Positions 1-8,415 of a stretch of DNA of 26,550 nucleotides are shown here, in pieces. How positions within the stretch are numbered: the first letter of the stretch is position 1; each line of letters starts with the position of its first letter. Below the pieces are notes generated by a model, which searched no databases, was not told the DNA's origin, and saw nothing but the letters and a program-made list of their open reading frames with translations. The stretch lies in assembly GCA_002320775.1 (NCBI GenBank), contig DCKY01000066.1, positions 1 to 26,550 on the forward strand, written 5' to 3'. The stretch comes from Planctomycetes bacterium UBA1662. GTDB taxonomy: Bacteria > Planctomycetota > UBA8108. A program made the translations under genes and the position numbers.

Positions 1-52
1 TCCTGAGCCGGCGGAAGATGCCGCGCCCGAAGCGGACGGCGACAGCGAGTAA
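1..52 (+). CDS. 3' end of an upstream gene (partial; acidic C-terminus)
   Basis: An open frame enters the window and stops at TAA 50-52. The visible residues are Pro/Ala/Glu/Asp-rich and end in DGDSE. Only the last 16 residues are visible, so the product cannot be identified from sequence. In many bacteria the gene just upstream of prfA is rpmE (ribosomal protein L31), and an acidic low-complexity tail is possible there, but this is a guess from gene order alone. The gene runs in the same direction as prfA, about 100 bp upstream of it. Confidence 0.45.
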   Translation, partial: PEPAEDAAPEADGDSE

Positions 53-89
53 TCAGCTCCGTCCCCTGATCGGTAGCCGGGAGCCCCTC

Positions 90-117
90 TTGCTTAAATG
101 CCGGGCGGCGTAATAAT
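90..117 (+). promoter_or_regulatory. possible sigma70-like promoter for prfA
   Basis: TTGCTT at 90-95 and AATAAT at 112-117 are separated by 16 bp, in the short gap between the upstream gene and prfA. The -35 matches the consensus moderately and the -10 (within TAATAAT) fairly well. It would give a leader of about 30 nt. prfA could equally be read through from the upstream gene. Confidence 0.35.
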
Positions 118-155
118 GCCATCAACGCCGTTGTCCTCCTGGAGACCGAAGAGTC

Positions 156-1238
156 ATGCTTCCTGCCCCTGTTGAAGAGAAGCTGCAAGAAACCGAGAAG
201 CGCCTCGCAGAGGTGCAAGAGCAGCTCGCGGACCCCGAGCTCTTCTCCGAACCATCGCGGCTGCGCCTGCTGTCGCGCGAATGCGGCTCTCTCGCCAAGG
301 TGGTCGACCAATACAAGCGCTACAGGGAGCTGCTTGAGACCATAGCCGACAATCGGGAGATCTCTGAAAACGCCGAGGAAGAAGCGGAACTGCGAGAGCT
401 GGCGCTCGAGGAGATTGAACAGCTCTCCCCGGAGCTCGAGCTTACCGAGCAGGAGCTCATGGACCGCATCCTGGTTGAAGACAAAGATGGTGGAAGAAAC
501 GTTATCGTTGAGATCCGCGCCGGCGCCGGCGGAGATGAGGCCGCTCTCTTCGCGGGAGACCTCTTCCGCATGTACGGCCGTTTTGCCGAGAAGCAGGGCT
601 GGAAGATCGAGGTGATCGACGGGAGCGGCACCGATCTCGGAGGCTTTAAGGAAATCATTTTCTCGGTCGCCGGCAACGAGGTCCACCGCCACCTGCGGTA
701 CGAGATGGGCGGACACCGCGTCCAGAGGGTCCCTCAAACCGAGACCAGCGGCCGCATCCACACCTCGGCGGCAACGGTCGCCGTAATGGGAGAGCCCGAG
801 GAAGTTGAGGTCGAGGTCAAAGAGGCCGACTTGCGAGTCGATTTCTTTCGCGCCTCCGGGCCTGGAGGCCAGAAGGTAAACCGTACCAGCTCAGCTGTAC
901 GATTGACCCATATACCCACGGGGCTCGTTGTCTCTATCCAGGATGAAACCTCGCAGCACAAGAACCGGGCCAAGGCTATGCGTGTCCTGCGCTCGAGACT
1001 TTACGACCACATCGAGACCCAGAGACAGGAACAGGAACAGAGCCTCCGGCGCGGGCAGATCGGCTCGGGCGACCGCAGCCAGCGGATTCGCACCTACAAC
1101 TTTCCCCAGAACCGAGTCACAGACCATCGCATCGGCGAGAACTTCAACCTGGAGAAGGTCGTCAAGGAAGGTGATCTGGGCAACCTGATCGCCGGCCTGC
1201 GAAGCCAGGAGCGGGAGCTGAGGCTGAAAGAGCTTTGA
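156..1238 (+). CDS. prfA: peptide chain release factor 1 (RF1)
   Basis: Class I release factor that recognises UAA/UAG in the ribosomal A site and triggers hydrolysis of peptidyl-tRNA. The 360-residue length is normal for the family. The universally conserved GGQ tripeptide is at residues 237-239, inside the typical SGPGGQKVN context, and the codon-recognition PxT tripeptide is P193-Q194-T195 (RVPQTE), which marks RF1 rather than RF2 (SPF). The N-terminal coiled region (residues 1-100) and the RIRTYNFPQNRVTDHR segment near the C-terminus are also family hallmarks. The ATG at 156 is preceded by GGAG at 141-144. The next gene, prmC, overlaps its stop codon and encodes the enzyme that methylates the GGQ glutamine, so the two are translationally coupled and functionally linked. 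Confidence 0.98.
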   Translation: MLPAPVEEKLQETEKRLAEVQEQLADPELFSEPSRLRLLSRECGSLAKVVDQYKRYRELLETIADNREISENAEEEAELRELALEEIEQLSPELELTEQELMDRILVEDKDGGRNVIVEIRAGAGGDEAALFAGDLFRMYGRFAEKQGWKIEVIDGSGTDLGGFKEIIFSVAGNEVHRHLRYEMGGHRVQRVPQTETSGRIHTSAATVAVMGEPEEVEVEVKEADLRVDFFRASGPGGQKVNRTSSAVRLTHIPTGLVVSIQDETSQHKNRAKAMRVLRSRLYDHIETQRQEQEQSLRRGQIGSGDRSQRIRTYNFPQNRVTDHRIGENFNLEKVVKEGDLGNLIAGLRSQERELRLKEL

Positions 1239-2122
1239 GCCAGGACTATAGCCCGAGCAAGAACTGGACCGCCCGCGAGCTCCTTGACTGGACCGAGGAC
1301 TACTTCCGGAAGAGAGACATCCCCAGCGCCCGGCTCGATGCCGAGTTGCTCCTTGCCAGCGCTCTCGGGGTCGACCGCCTCGGGCTGCTCACAAAGGAAT
1401 TTGAGCAGGTGGTCGACGATGAGGCCCGCGCTGTCTTTCGCGATTTCGTAAAGCGCCGCGGACTCAAGGAGCCCGTCGCCTATCTCACGGGAGAAAAAGA
1501 ATTCTATTCCCTGCCCTTCAAGGTGACGCCGGCCGTGCTCACGCCGCGGCCGGAAACCGAACACCTTGTTGATGAGGCGTTGGAGCTCGCCCCGGACGCC
1601 GCCCGCATTCTCGACCTCGGCACCGGAAGCGGGAACATCGCGGTGGCTCTCGCGGTCAACCTCCCCGGCGCCCGCGTCACGGCGGTCGACATCTCCCCCC
1701 AGGCGCTGGAGCTCGCCCGGGAAAATGCCGAGCTGAACAATGTCGCGGGCCGAATCGACTTTATCCCCGGAGACCTCTGCGCGGCGCTGGAGCCCGGCTC
1801 GCCCCCCTTTGACCTGGTCGTCTCCAACCCCCCCTACATCGCCGGCGATGAAGAAAAGACCCTGATGGATGATGTGCGTCTCTTTGAACCGCGCATCGCC
1901 CTGATCGATTCACGCAGCCCCGAAAGTGATGGGCTTGGATTTTATCGGGCGATCCTGGATGAGGTCGCTGACCGGCTGGCGGAAAAAGGCGCGCTCATCG
2001 TGGAGGTGGGCGACAAACAGGGCGCGAAGGTCGTAAAAATGTTCGAGGGGGCCGGCTTCACGAAGACCTCAATAACACGTGATTACGCCAAAGTTCCCCG
2101 AATCATCTCCGGCCAGCGGTAA
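1235..2122 (+). CDS. prmC: peptide chain release factor N(5)-glutamine methyltransferase
   Basis: SAM-dependent methyltransferase (HemK/PrmC family) that methylates the side-chain amide of the GGQ glutamine in release factors. The 295 residues contain an N-terminal helical substrate-binding domain (about 1-100), the LTPRPETE segment (103-109), the SAM-binding loop LDLGTGSGN (126-134), and the catalytic NPPY motif at 198-201. The start is a TTG at 1235-1237 that overlaps the prfA TGA (TTGA), a typical arrangement for translational coupling except that the start is TTG rather than ATG. No other start lies near the family's expected N-terminus. The gene is in an operon with prfA. Confidence 0.97.
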   Translation: MSQDYSPSKNWTARELLDWTEDYFRKRDIPSARLDAELLLASALGVDRLGLLTKEFEQVVDDEARAVFRDFVKRRGLKEPVAYLTGEKEFYSLPFKVTPAVLTPRPETEHLVDEALELAPDAARILDLGTGSGNIAVALAVNLPGARVTAVDISPQALELARENAELNNVAGRIDFIPGDLCAALEPGSPPFDLVVSNPPYIAGDEEKTLMDDVRLFEPRIALIDSRSPESDGLGFYRAILDEVADRLAEKGALIVEVGDKQGAKVVKMFEGAGFTKTSITRDYAKVPRIISGQR

Positions 2123-2148
2123 AAGGTCTTCTGATAAGGCGCGCAAAC

Positions 2149-2176
2149 TTGACGAGGAGCCTTTCCCCGTTACAAT
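2149..2176 (+). promoter_or_regulatory. sigma70-like promoter for murA
   Basis: TTGACG at 2149-2154 (5 of 6 consensus positions) and TACAAT at 2171-2176 (5 of 6) are separated by 16 bp in the 126-bp gap between prmC and murA. The predicted transcript start near 2183 gives a leader of about 65 nt. This suggests murA is transcribed independently, in addition to any read-through from prfA-prmC. Confidence 0.6.
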
Positions 2177-2248
2177 CACCCCTACCTGAACGCCGGAGAT
2201 GTCCCTTGGCGGCTTGCCTGGTTGCCGCCTCAGAGAAGTGAAGAGCTC

Positions 2249-3574
2249 GTGGACCAAATCATCATCGACGGTGGCGTCACCCTTTCCGGATCTGTAGCCG
2301 TCCAGGGTTCAAAGAATTCCGCCCTGCCCATCCTGTTTGCGACGATCCTCACGGAGGACCGGTGCACGATTAACAATGTGCCCGAACTCTCGGATGTCAG
2401 GACGACCCAGGCCATCCTCGAAGAGCTCGGCATGCACTGCAATCGGGACCACCACGGAGCCATCTGCGTCGAGACGACCGACCCGACCCGCACCCTTGCT
2501 GACTACGACCTGGTCAGCACGATGCGGGCATCCATCTGCTCCCTCGGGCCGCTGCTGGCCCGGCGCGGAAAAGCGAAGGTGTCCCTGCCGGGGGGCTGTG
2601 TCTTTGGGGCGGGTGGCCGGCCTGTTGACCTCCACCTCAAAGGCCTTGAGGCTCTGGGTGCGCGGATCAAAGTTGAAAAGGGATACATCATCGCCGAAGG
2701 CAAGCTGAAGGGAGCCGCCCTCGACCTCAGCGGCCCCAGGGGCTCGACCGTTACTGGAACGGCCAACATTCTCATGGCGGCGACCCTGGCGGAAGGCGCC
2801 ACCGAAATCCGGAACGCGGCCCTGGAGCCGGAGGTAACAGACCTCGCCATCTTCCTCAGGGGCATGGGGGCGCAGATCGAAGGCGTCGGGACATCGACGC
2901 TCGAAGTTCACGGAGTAAAAGAGCTCCATGGTACGGACCACATCGTCATGCCAGACCGAATCGAAGCGGGAACCCTGCTTCTGGCGGGAGCCATCACCAA
3001 GGGTTCTGTAACGGTGCAGCATGTCGTGCCGAAACAGCTCGACAAGCTGACGGCCTGCCTGGAACAGGCCGGCTTCGCGCTGGCTATCGAAGAAGACAGC
3101 ATCGCGATTTCAACCAACGGCCCCATTCGGGCCATCGACATCTCGACCCGGGCCTACCCCGGCTTCCCTACCGACCTCCAGGCGCCGATGACCGCCCTCC
3201 TCACCCAGGCCGAGGGAGTCAGCCAGATCAGCGAGAACATCTACCAGGACCGCTTCCAGCATATCCCGGAGCTGAACAGGCTCGGGGCCGGCATTGACCA
3301 GGACAAGGACCATGCCACCATTGACGGACCGAAAGAATTAAGCGGAGCCCCGGTCATGGCTTCCGACCTGAGATCGGGCGCCAGCCTCATCCTTGCCGGG
3401 CTTGTGGCCAAGGGCATCACCACCGTCAGGCGGATCTATCATGTCGACCGGGGCTACGAGGCCATCGAGAAGAAGCTCGCGCGGCTCGGAGCCTGCATTC
3501 GACGAGAGAAAGCCGTGGAGAAGGCCGAGGAGGCCGTGCCTGAGCCTACTCGCATCCCAGTTCATCAGGACTAG
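2249..3574 (+). CDS. murA: UDP-N-acetylglucosamine 1-carboxyvinyltransferase (MurA)
   Basis: Catalyses the first committed step of peptidoglycan synthesis, transferring enolpyruvate from PEP to UDP-GlcNAc in the cytoplasm. The GTG at 2249 is chosen over a TTG at 2222. It gives MDQIIIDGG, puts the substrate-binding Lys-Asn pair (GSKNS) at residues 22-23 as in E. coli MurA, and has a purine-rich stretch upstream. The catalytic loop carries Cys117 in LPGGC, the residue that fosfomycin alkylates. The FPTDLQAP segment (catalytic Asp) and LRSGASLILAGL segment are also present. Length is 441 residues. Two points are odd: the loop reads GGCVFGAGGRPVD, two residues longer than the usual GGCxxGxRPVD, and the last 20 or so residues are a charged extension that overlaps the end of the convergent gene. 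Confidence 0.95.
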   Translation: MDQIIIDGGVTLSGSVAVQGSKNSALPILFATILTEDRCTINNVPELSDVRTTQAILEELGMHCNRDHHGAICVETTDPTRTLADYDLVSTMRASICSLGPLLARRGKAKVSLPGGCVFGAGGRPVDLHLKGLEALGARIKVEKGYIIAEGKLKGAALDLSGPRGSTVTGTANILMAATLAEGATEIRNAALEPEVTDLAIFLRGMGAQIEGVGTSTLEVHGVKELHGTDHIVMPDRIEAGTLLLAGAITKGSVTVQHVVPKQLDKLTACLEQAGFALAIEEDSIAISTNGPIRAIDISTRAYPGFPTDLQAPMTALLTQAEGVSQISENIYQDRFQHIPELNRLGAGIDQDKDHATIDGPKELSGAPVMASDLRSGASLILAGLVAKGITTVRRIYHVDRGYEAIEKKLARLGACIRREKAVEKAEEAVPEPTRIPVHQD

Positions 3575-5894
3575 GGTCAGGGCCCGGGCGACCTAAGCTC
3601 GGCTCTTCGGGGGGCGGCCCTCCCTGGTACAAATGCTGAAGCAGGCGGATGGCGTCGGTAACGGCAACACGGCCATCGTCATCCACATCCGCAGAATCGG
3701 CGCAGAAAACAGCGGGAGCGGCCGCCGTGAACAAGAAGCCCAATATCACGACCGCATCCGTGATGTTCAATCGCCCGCTTTGATCAACGTCGCCGCGCTC
3801 AAACCACGGCGACCCATCAGCGCTCCCAAGAGCCTGCAGAACGAGGTCATCGGCAAAGGCCGCGCGCCCCCGGACCGCGGCCGCGACCGTCAAGCGCGCC
3901 TGGCTGGAATCTTCCGGGAGACGGAGATGGCCTGAAAAGCTCTCCCATTGCGCGCAATGCAGCCGCCCGGTATCAGCCGCGGCAATCACGCGGCTCGCCG
4001 AGTCGAACACCTCCACCCGAAGACCGACTCCAAGAAGGCTCGCAAAGCTCTTCAGCCTCCCCCCCCAGCGCAGATACCGGGCCTCTGCCGGAAGCGTAAC
4101 CGTCTGGGACAGGGTCGACTCATCCGCATCGCCGCCGGGATACGCCATGAACATCCCATCCCCCGAACGCGTCACCAGGTAGTCCGTAAAGAAACGTGCC
4201 AGGTTAGCGCCATGGCGGAAGCTTCCTTCAACGTTCCAGCCGGCAAGGTCGCCGGATTCGGCTCCCGGATTCAGAAGCAGGTTCCCGCCAAGGTAGCCGT
4301 GGTCCCGCGAGCCCAGCTCGATGCCGATAAAGACCTCATCCACCGCCCCATCGTTCCTGGTGCCGCCAATGAGGGTCCTGCGATTCGCCGCAATGGCCGC
4401 CCTCACAGAGCGGGTGCCCGGAGGAACCGGAACCGCTTCCCGCCAGGGCCACCAGTAGAGCGTGTCATGTTTACCCGAGGCGATCGCCCGCAACTCTCTA
4501 CCTGCCGCATCGTGCAGGGTAAAGGACACCTCGGCCTCGTCATACGGTTCGGCTCGGCTCTCCCCGCCTGGAAAGATCAGGTATGCCGCGGCCAGCCACG
4601 CGCCGAGATGCAAGGTGGCGCGGCCCTGGTCAATCGGGCCCGCGAAAGACTGCAGGGACACCGACTGGGTCGCTCGCGAGGCGGCATCCGCGGCGCCGCC
4701 GGCAAAAAAACTGTCGCCGGCATAGGCCTGCAGTTGGGTCAGGCCTGTGACCGCCTCCAGCGCGCCCGAAACCTCCCAGCCCGTGAGCCCGGCCTCGGCT
4801 CCTGGATTGAGCAGGAGATTCGTAAGGCAGGCGTAGGTCCTGCCGGTGGTCCTCATTCCCGTCTCGCCCCCGCGCGCGGCGACACCGGTAACGAGAAGCT
4901 CATAAGTCTCTCCAGGCTCATGGGCAGACGTACGCAATCTCACCCTGCGTCGATGGCGGTCTACCCTGGCTCGCAAAACCTCGACGGTCGGACCCGCGCC
5001 GCCAAGACGACGGACACTGTAGCGCTCGGGCCGCGCCGCGCTGGCCGGGTCAACCTCGCGGTCAAAACGAAGCTCCAGCAACTCGGAACCAAAGACCGCG
5101 TCGACGATGAAATCCTGCGGCGGATCGACAAAGATCGGCTCCGTCAACATCATGCTGAAGACCACCGGTCGGTGGTCGGAAAGTACCGGCGCCAGCTTTG
5201 GAATACGAACATCCACCGGAAACATGCCCCCCGCCGGATCGTACATCAGGAGGTCAATCAGCTGATGGCCTTCCGCTCCGGCGAAGCCTGTCGCGGGCCA
5301 CGTTGTTCGCTCCCCGGGCCGCACCCCCAGGTCGGTCCAGGCGTCATTCAGAACACTCTCGAGAATAATGTTCTGCGTCGAGTAGTGCTCATCATTGAAA
5401 TCTCCCAGCAGGATCTTCCGCGGATTGGTGTCAGCGGGAAGAAGCTCGTTAACGATGTGCCGGTTTTCCCGATCGCCCGACTGATCCCATGAGTTGTGAA
5501 TGCCGTAGATGGACACCGGGACACCGCGGAGCATCGCTGTCGCCCGGATAACTCCGCGGCCGGTGGGAAGAGGGATCCTCTCCACTCCCTCCAGCGGCTG
5601 CCGCGCCAGCACCGCCTTGAAGCGATCTATCGGGGTAAAATAATCCAGCCCCGTCTCAGCGGCCACCGTCGCGAGATAGTCCTGGTCGGGCACCTCCTGC
5701 AAAGACAGAAGGTCGAGATTCAGCCCCGCGAGAAACCGGCCCACGGCCCGGGGACTTGCCTCAAGTCCCCCGTGGACATTGTAGGTCGCCAGGCGCGCCA
5801 CGGGACGGCGCGGAGCTCCATCCTGCCAGGCAGCCGCCCGCAACGGCAGCAGCAAGAGGATCGACAGAAAAACTGGATGGATGAAACGGCGCAC
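3546..5894 (-). CDS. secreted endonuclease/exonuclease/phosphatase-family protein with dockerin
   Basis: Exported 782-residue protein starting at GTG 5894, with a signal peptide (about 1-22, ending in LRAAAW). Residues 32-250 form an endonuclease/exonuclease/phosphatase domain with visible motifs TYNVHGG (N39), LQEV (E67), YGIHN (H133), GDFND (D165, N167), LIDLLMY (D214) and SDHRPV (D240, H241), so the metal and catalytic residues look intact. The substrate (nucleic acid, sphingolipid or phosphoester) cannot be told from sequence. Residues 260-350 resemble an Ig-like domain. Two domains that both open with NLLLNPGAE and a following G-W pair (about 359-530 and 537-695) resemble carbohydrate-binding modules. 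A dockerin-type pair lies at about 700-760, followed by a tail ending LGCE. The gene's 3' end overlaps the murA 3' end by 29 bp in convergent orientation. Confidence 0.88.
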   Translation of the reverse strand: MRRFIHPVFLSILLLLPLRAAAWQDGAPRRPVARLATYNVHGGLEASPRAVGRFLAGLNLDLLSLQEVPDQDYLATVAAETGLDYFTPIDRFKAVLARQPLEGVERIPLPTGRGVIRATAMLRGVPVSIYGIHNSWDQSGDRENRHIVNELLPADTNPRKILLGDFNDEHYSTQNIILESVLNDAWTDLGVRPGERTTWPATGFAGAEGHQLIDLLMYDPAGGMFPVDVRIPKLAPVLSDHRPVVFSMMLTEPIFVDPPQDFIVDAVFGSELLELRFDREVDPASAARPERYSVRRLGGAGPTVEVLRARVDRHRRRVRLRTSAHEPGETYELLVTGVAARGGETGMRTTGRTYACLTNLLLNPGAEAGLTGWEVSGALEAVTGLTQLQAYAGDSFFAGGAADAASRATQSVSLQSFAGPIDQGRATLHLGAWLAAAYLIFPGGESRAEPYDEAEVSFTLHDAAGRELRAIASGKHDTLYWWPWREAVPVPPGTRSVRAAIAANRRTLIGGTRNDGAVDEVFIGIELGSRDHGYLGGNLLLNPGAESGDLAGWNVEGSFRHGANLARFFTDYLVTRSGDGMFMAYPGGDADESTLSQTVTLPAEARYLRWGGRLKSFASLLGVGLRVEVFDSASRVIAAADTGRLHCAQWESFSGHLRLPEDSSQARLTVAAAVRGRAAFADDLVLQALGSADGSPWFERGDVDQSGRLNITDAVVILGFLFTAAAPAVFCADSADVDDDGRVAVTDAIRLLQHLYQGGPPPEEPSLGRPGPDPSPDELGCE

Positions 5895-5990
5895 CTGGAT
5901 GCTCTCAAGAGTTGAATTTCAGACCCACTATCGAGAATACCATGAATACCGCCGGCATCCCGTCATTCGGTTTCAGTACGCTCAAATGCC

Positions 5991-7199
5991 CTATTTAAGC
6001 AGGAACTCCCGAACCTCGTCCGAGGTGATCTGCTCCGCCAGCTGCCTCAGCTCGTCGAGAATGCCCGGATTCACCCGGCGCAGCTGGTTGATAAAGAGCT
6101 TCTTCTCTGGAAAGCTCACCCTGGAGTTCAGGTAACGGCGCGCCTCCGGGGCAAAGCCTGCGTGCCTGGGGATCGCGAAATAGGCCCTGATGGCCTTTGA
6201 GTAGGTGAGGGCATCCTTGGTCCAGGTGAGCTCCCTGAAGACCTGCTCGACGCCGGGAGCCGACATCTTTGCAAGGGTCACCAGGGCCTGGCTGACCGCG
6301 CCGCCGTAGCGGCGCATATTCTGCGAGACGAAATGTTTCAGCACCCGCACGGCATCCTTGTCATCGCGAGCGCCAAGATGAAGCAGCAGCGCGGAATGCG
6401 CCTGGAAATCCGTCGCCTGTGCGAGCCTTTTCTCGATAAGGTCAATGGGCAGGAAATAGCCCAGGGATTCGGCCGCCGTAAACAGCAATCTCAAGCGCTT
6501 GTCGCCGGCTTGGACCAGCTGCAGAATCTCGGCGGTGAGGGCCTCCTCAAGATCGGGGAATCTCCCGCGATGGAACTCGAGGAAGACCGGCAGAAAGCTG
6601 TAGAGATAGCCGCGCAAAACGGTCCGGGTCGTCTTCCTGGTCGCGCTCAAGTAACTGTGAGCCAGCCGCGCCCACCCTTCTTCCTGCAGCATCGCCGGGT
6701 GCAGGAGGGCGAAGGCGAGATCGTAGCGGCCCACCAGCCTCTTTGCCAGTGACGGGTTCTTGTCCAGGGCGTGAAGGAAGTCCTGCAACACCTCATGGCC
6801 CTTGTCTCCGGCCGCCAGCTGCTTCTGAATCGCGGCCACGAGGCCAGAGCCATCCCCCTTGACAGCCAGGGCGAGAAGGCCATCGATGGTTTCCTTCGGG
6901 GTGGAACCAGGCGGCTCCTCGGCCTGGGCCCAGGGACCGGTGTGAAAAGATTCGCGGACCTCCTCCTCAACAGCCGGCGGGGGTGGCGGGCTGACCGCTG
7001 CGGCTCGCTTCGCCTGCTCTGCGACAATGGCTTCTTCGAGCGAGCGGATTCGATCCTTGAGCTCTTGGAGCTCTCCCGCCACATCTCCCCGGGCGCGCGC
7101 CGATGGCACCGGGGCCGCCGGAAAAGCGGCGACCAGCGCCAGGGCAAGAATGCCTGCGGAGAAAAGAGCCCTGCTCCGATCCGGCTTCTCAACCATCAT
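5991..7199 (-). CDS. exported helical-repeat protein of unknown function (paralog of 7189-8376 product)
   Basis: I do not recognise a named family. The 402-residue protein has an N-terminal hydrophobic segment (11-32) with a possible signal-peptidase site near SARA (33-36), a short coiled coil (about 39-68), a Pro-rich linker (71-75), and a C-terminal region of about 290 residues that is alpha-helical and HEAT/ARM-like in pattern. Over its whole length it resembles the product of the gene just upstream. Shared landmarks are KGH-x2-LQ, FLPVFL-x2-HRG, AVSQAL and YLNS-x-V near the C-terminus. The start overlaps the end of the upstream gene by 11 bp (ATGATGGTTGA), so the two are translationally coupled. 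It is probably periplasmic. A scaffold role is inferred only from the repeat character. Confidence 0.8.
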   Translation of the reverse strand: MMVEKPDRSRALFSAGILALALVAAFPAAPVPSARARGDVAGELQELKDRIRSLEEAIVAEQAKRAAAVSPPPPPAVEEEVRESFHTGPWAQAEEPPGSTPKETIDGLLALAVKGDGSGLVAAIQKQLAAGDKGHEVLQDFLHALDKNPSLAKRLVGRYDLAFALLHPAMLQEEGWARLAHSYLSATRKTTRTVLRGYLYSFLPVFLEFHRGRFPDLEEALTAEILQLVQAGDKRLRLLFTAAESLGYFLPIDLIEKRLAQATDFQAHSALLLHLGARDDKDAVRVLKHFVSQNMRRYGGAVSQALVTLAKMSAPGVEQVFRELTWTKDALTYSKAIRAYFAIPRHAGFAPEARRYLNSRVSFPEKKLFINQLRRVNPGILDELRQLAEQITSDEVREFLLK

Positions 7200-8376
7200 C
7201 GCCAGCCTCCTTCTTCGCGCGCGCCGCGGCCTTCTCGAGGATGGCCTTCGCCTTCTCCGCCCGGACCTTCCCGGACTCTTGGATGAGCTGCTGGTAGATG
7301 GCGGGGCTGTTGCGCTTGAGCTTTCCTATGATCAGGGTCTGCTGGGCAACGGTGACCTCAGAGTTCAGGTAGCCGAGGGCCCGCTCAAAATCGGCCGGCT
7401 CCCGGGGATGGCCGAAATAATAAAAGGTCGCGGCCTTGCGAATGGCGGGCTCCTGGTGTTCGACAAACCGTAGAGCGAGGCCTTTACGGCCGGCGGCATC
7501 GAGATCGACGATGTGTTTCAGCGCCTGGCTTACACTCTGCTGCAGGCCGTCTCCCCCCTCTTCAACAAACTTGAGAATCGCCTGGAGGCCCTCATCTCCG
7601 CGGCCGGCGAGATGGGAGAGGACCGCGCCGTGGAGAGAGCGCTTCTCCTCGCTGTAGAGAATCGGCCGCATCGAGTCGACCGGCGGCTTGAACTGCAGAT
7701 CCCGCATCGCCAACATCAACTTGTAGAGGTAGTCTCCGCCCTTTTGCAGCTGGAAGACAATGTCCTCCTTGAGGAGCTGACGCAGTTCAGGATACTTGCC
7801 TCGGTGATAGTTGAGAAAGACGGGTAGAAAATTGTAGATCTCCCGGCGAACAAAAGAGCCTGTTTGCTCCCGCGTGTTGCGAATCATATAGGCGCAGAGA
7901 GCCGCCGTTTCTCCCGGATAGAGCGCCACCAGCCGGAGCATGGCGAATACCAGGCGGGAATCATGAGTCAGGGTAAGAATCTTTTCGTGCTCCTGATCGC
8001 AGGCAATGAAAAACTGGAGCAATTCCTGGTGGCCCTTCTCTTCTCCCAGGAGGCGCTTTTCCATCGCCGTGTACATGCCCGGCCCATTGAGGCTGTCAAG
8101 ATGTCCCATCAGGACCGCCGACGCGTCGTCGGCCGGCGGCGTATTCTTGCCCGCGAGGCTTGCGAGCTGGGCTTCGAGCGCCGCGGCCCGGGCGCGAAGG
8201 CGCTCGAGCTCTGCCGTCTCCGCCGGCTCTTTCGCCACAGGCGAAGCCTCCTCCTGCGAAGGCGAAGCGCTCGGTGGAGTCTTCCGACTGCAGGATCCTG
8301 CAGTCAGAACAAGGAGCGCCGCGGCCGTGAAGATCGCCCCGATGGTTCTGAATCGGTCACATCTTTCATGCATCAC
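7189..8376 (-). CDS. putative lipoprotein with helical repeats, unknown function
   Basis: No named family recognised. The 395-residue product has a hydrophobic N-terminus ending in LTAGSC with Cys29, a weak lipobox, followed by a Ser/Pro-rich linker. A short coiled coil (about 54-75) precedes a C-terminal helical region. The last 300 residues are clearly paralogous to the next gene: FLPVFLNYHRG, SVSQALK and YLNSEV recur in the same order. The start is GTG at 8376 or, equally likely, the adjacent ATG at 8373; no Shine-Dalgarno is obvious. It lies 39 bp downstream of the TPR lipoprotein gene and overlaps the next gene by 11 bp, so the three probably form one transcript. The chemistry gives no hint of an enzyme; a structural or adaptor role in the envelope is likely. 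Confidence 0.8.
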   Translation of the reverse strand: MMHERCDRFRTIGAIFTAAALLVLTAGSCSRKTPPSASPSQEEASPVAKEPAETAELERLRARAAALEAQLASLAGKNTPPADDASAVLMGHLDSLNGPGMYTAMEKRLLGEEKGHQELLQFFIACDQEHEKILTLTHDSRLVFAMLRLVALYPGETAALCAYMIRNTREQTGSFVRREIYNFLPVFLNYHRGKYPELRQLLKEDIVFQLQKGGDYLYKLMLAMRDLQFKPPVDSMRPILYSEEKRSLHGAVLSHLAGRGDEGLQAILKFVEEGGDGLQQSVSQALKHIVDLDAAGRKGLALRFVEHQEPAIRKAATFYYFGHPREPADFERALGYLNSEVTVAQQTLIIGKLKRNSPAIYQQLIQESGKVRAEKAKAILEKAAARAKKEAGDDG

Positions 8377-8415
8377 GACGACATCATTGCATGGAGTCGT
8401 TTCGCTGCAAGCATC

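Noticed and set aside
3948..5492. 514-codon open frame on the plus strand
   Set aside because: Antisense to the endonuclease-fold dockerin gene; the translation is Arg/Pro/Gly-rich with no family motif.
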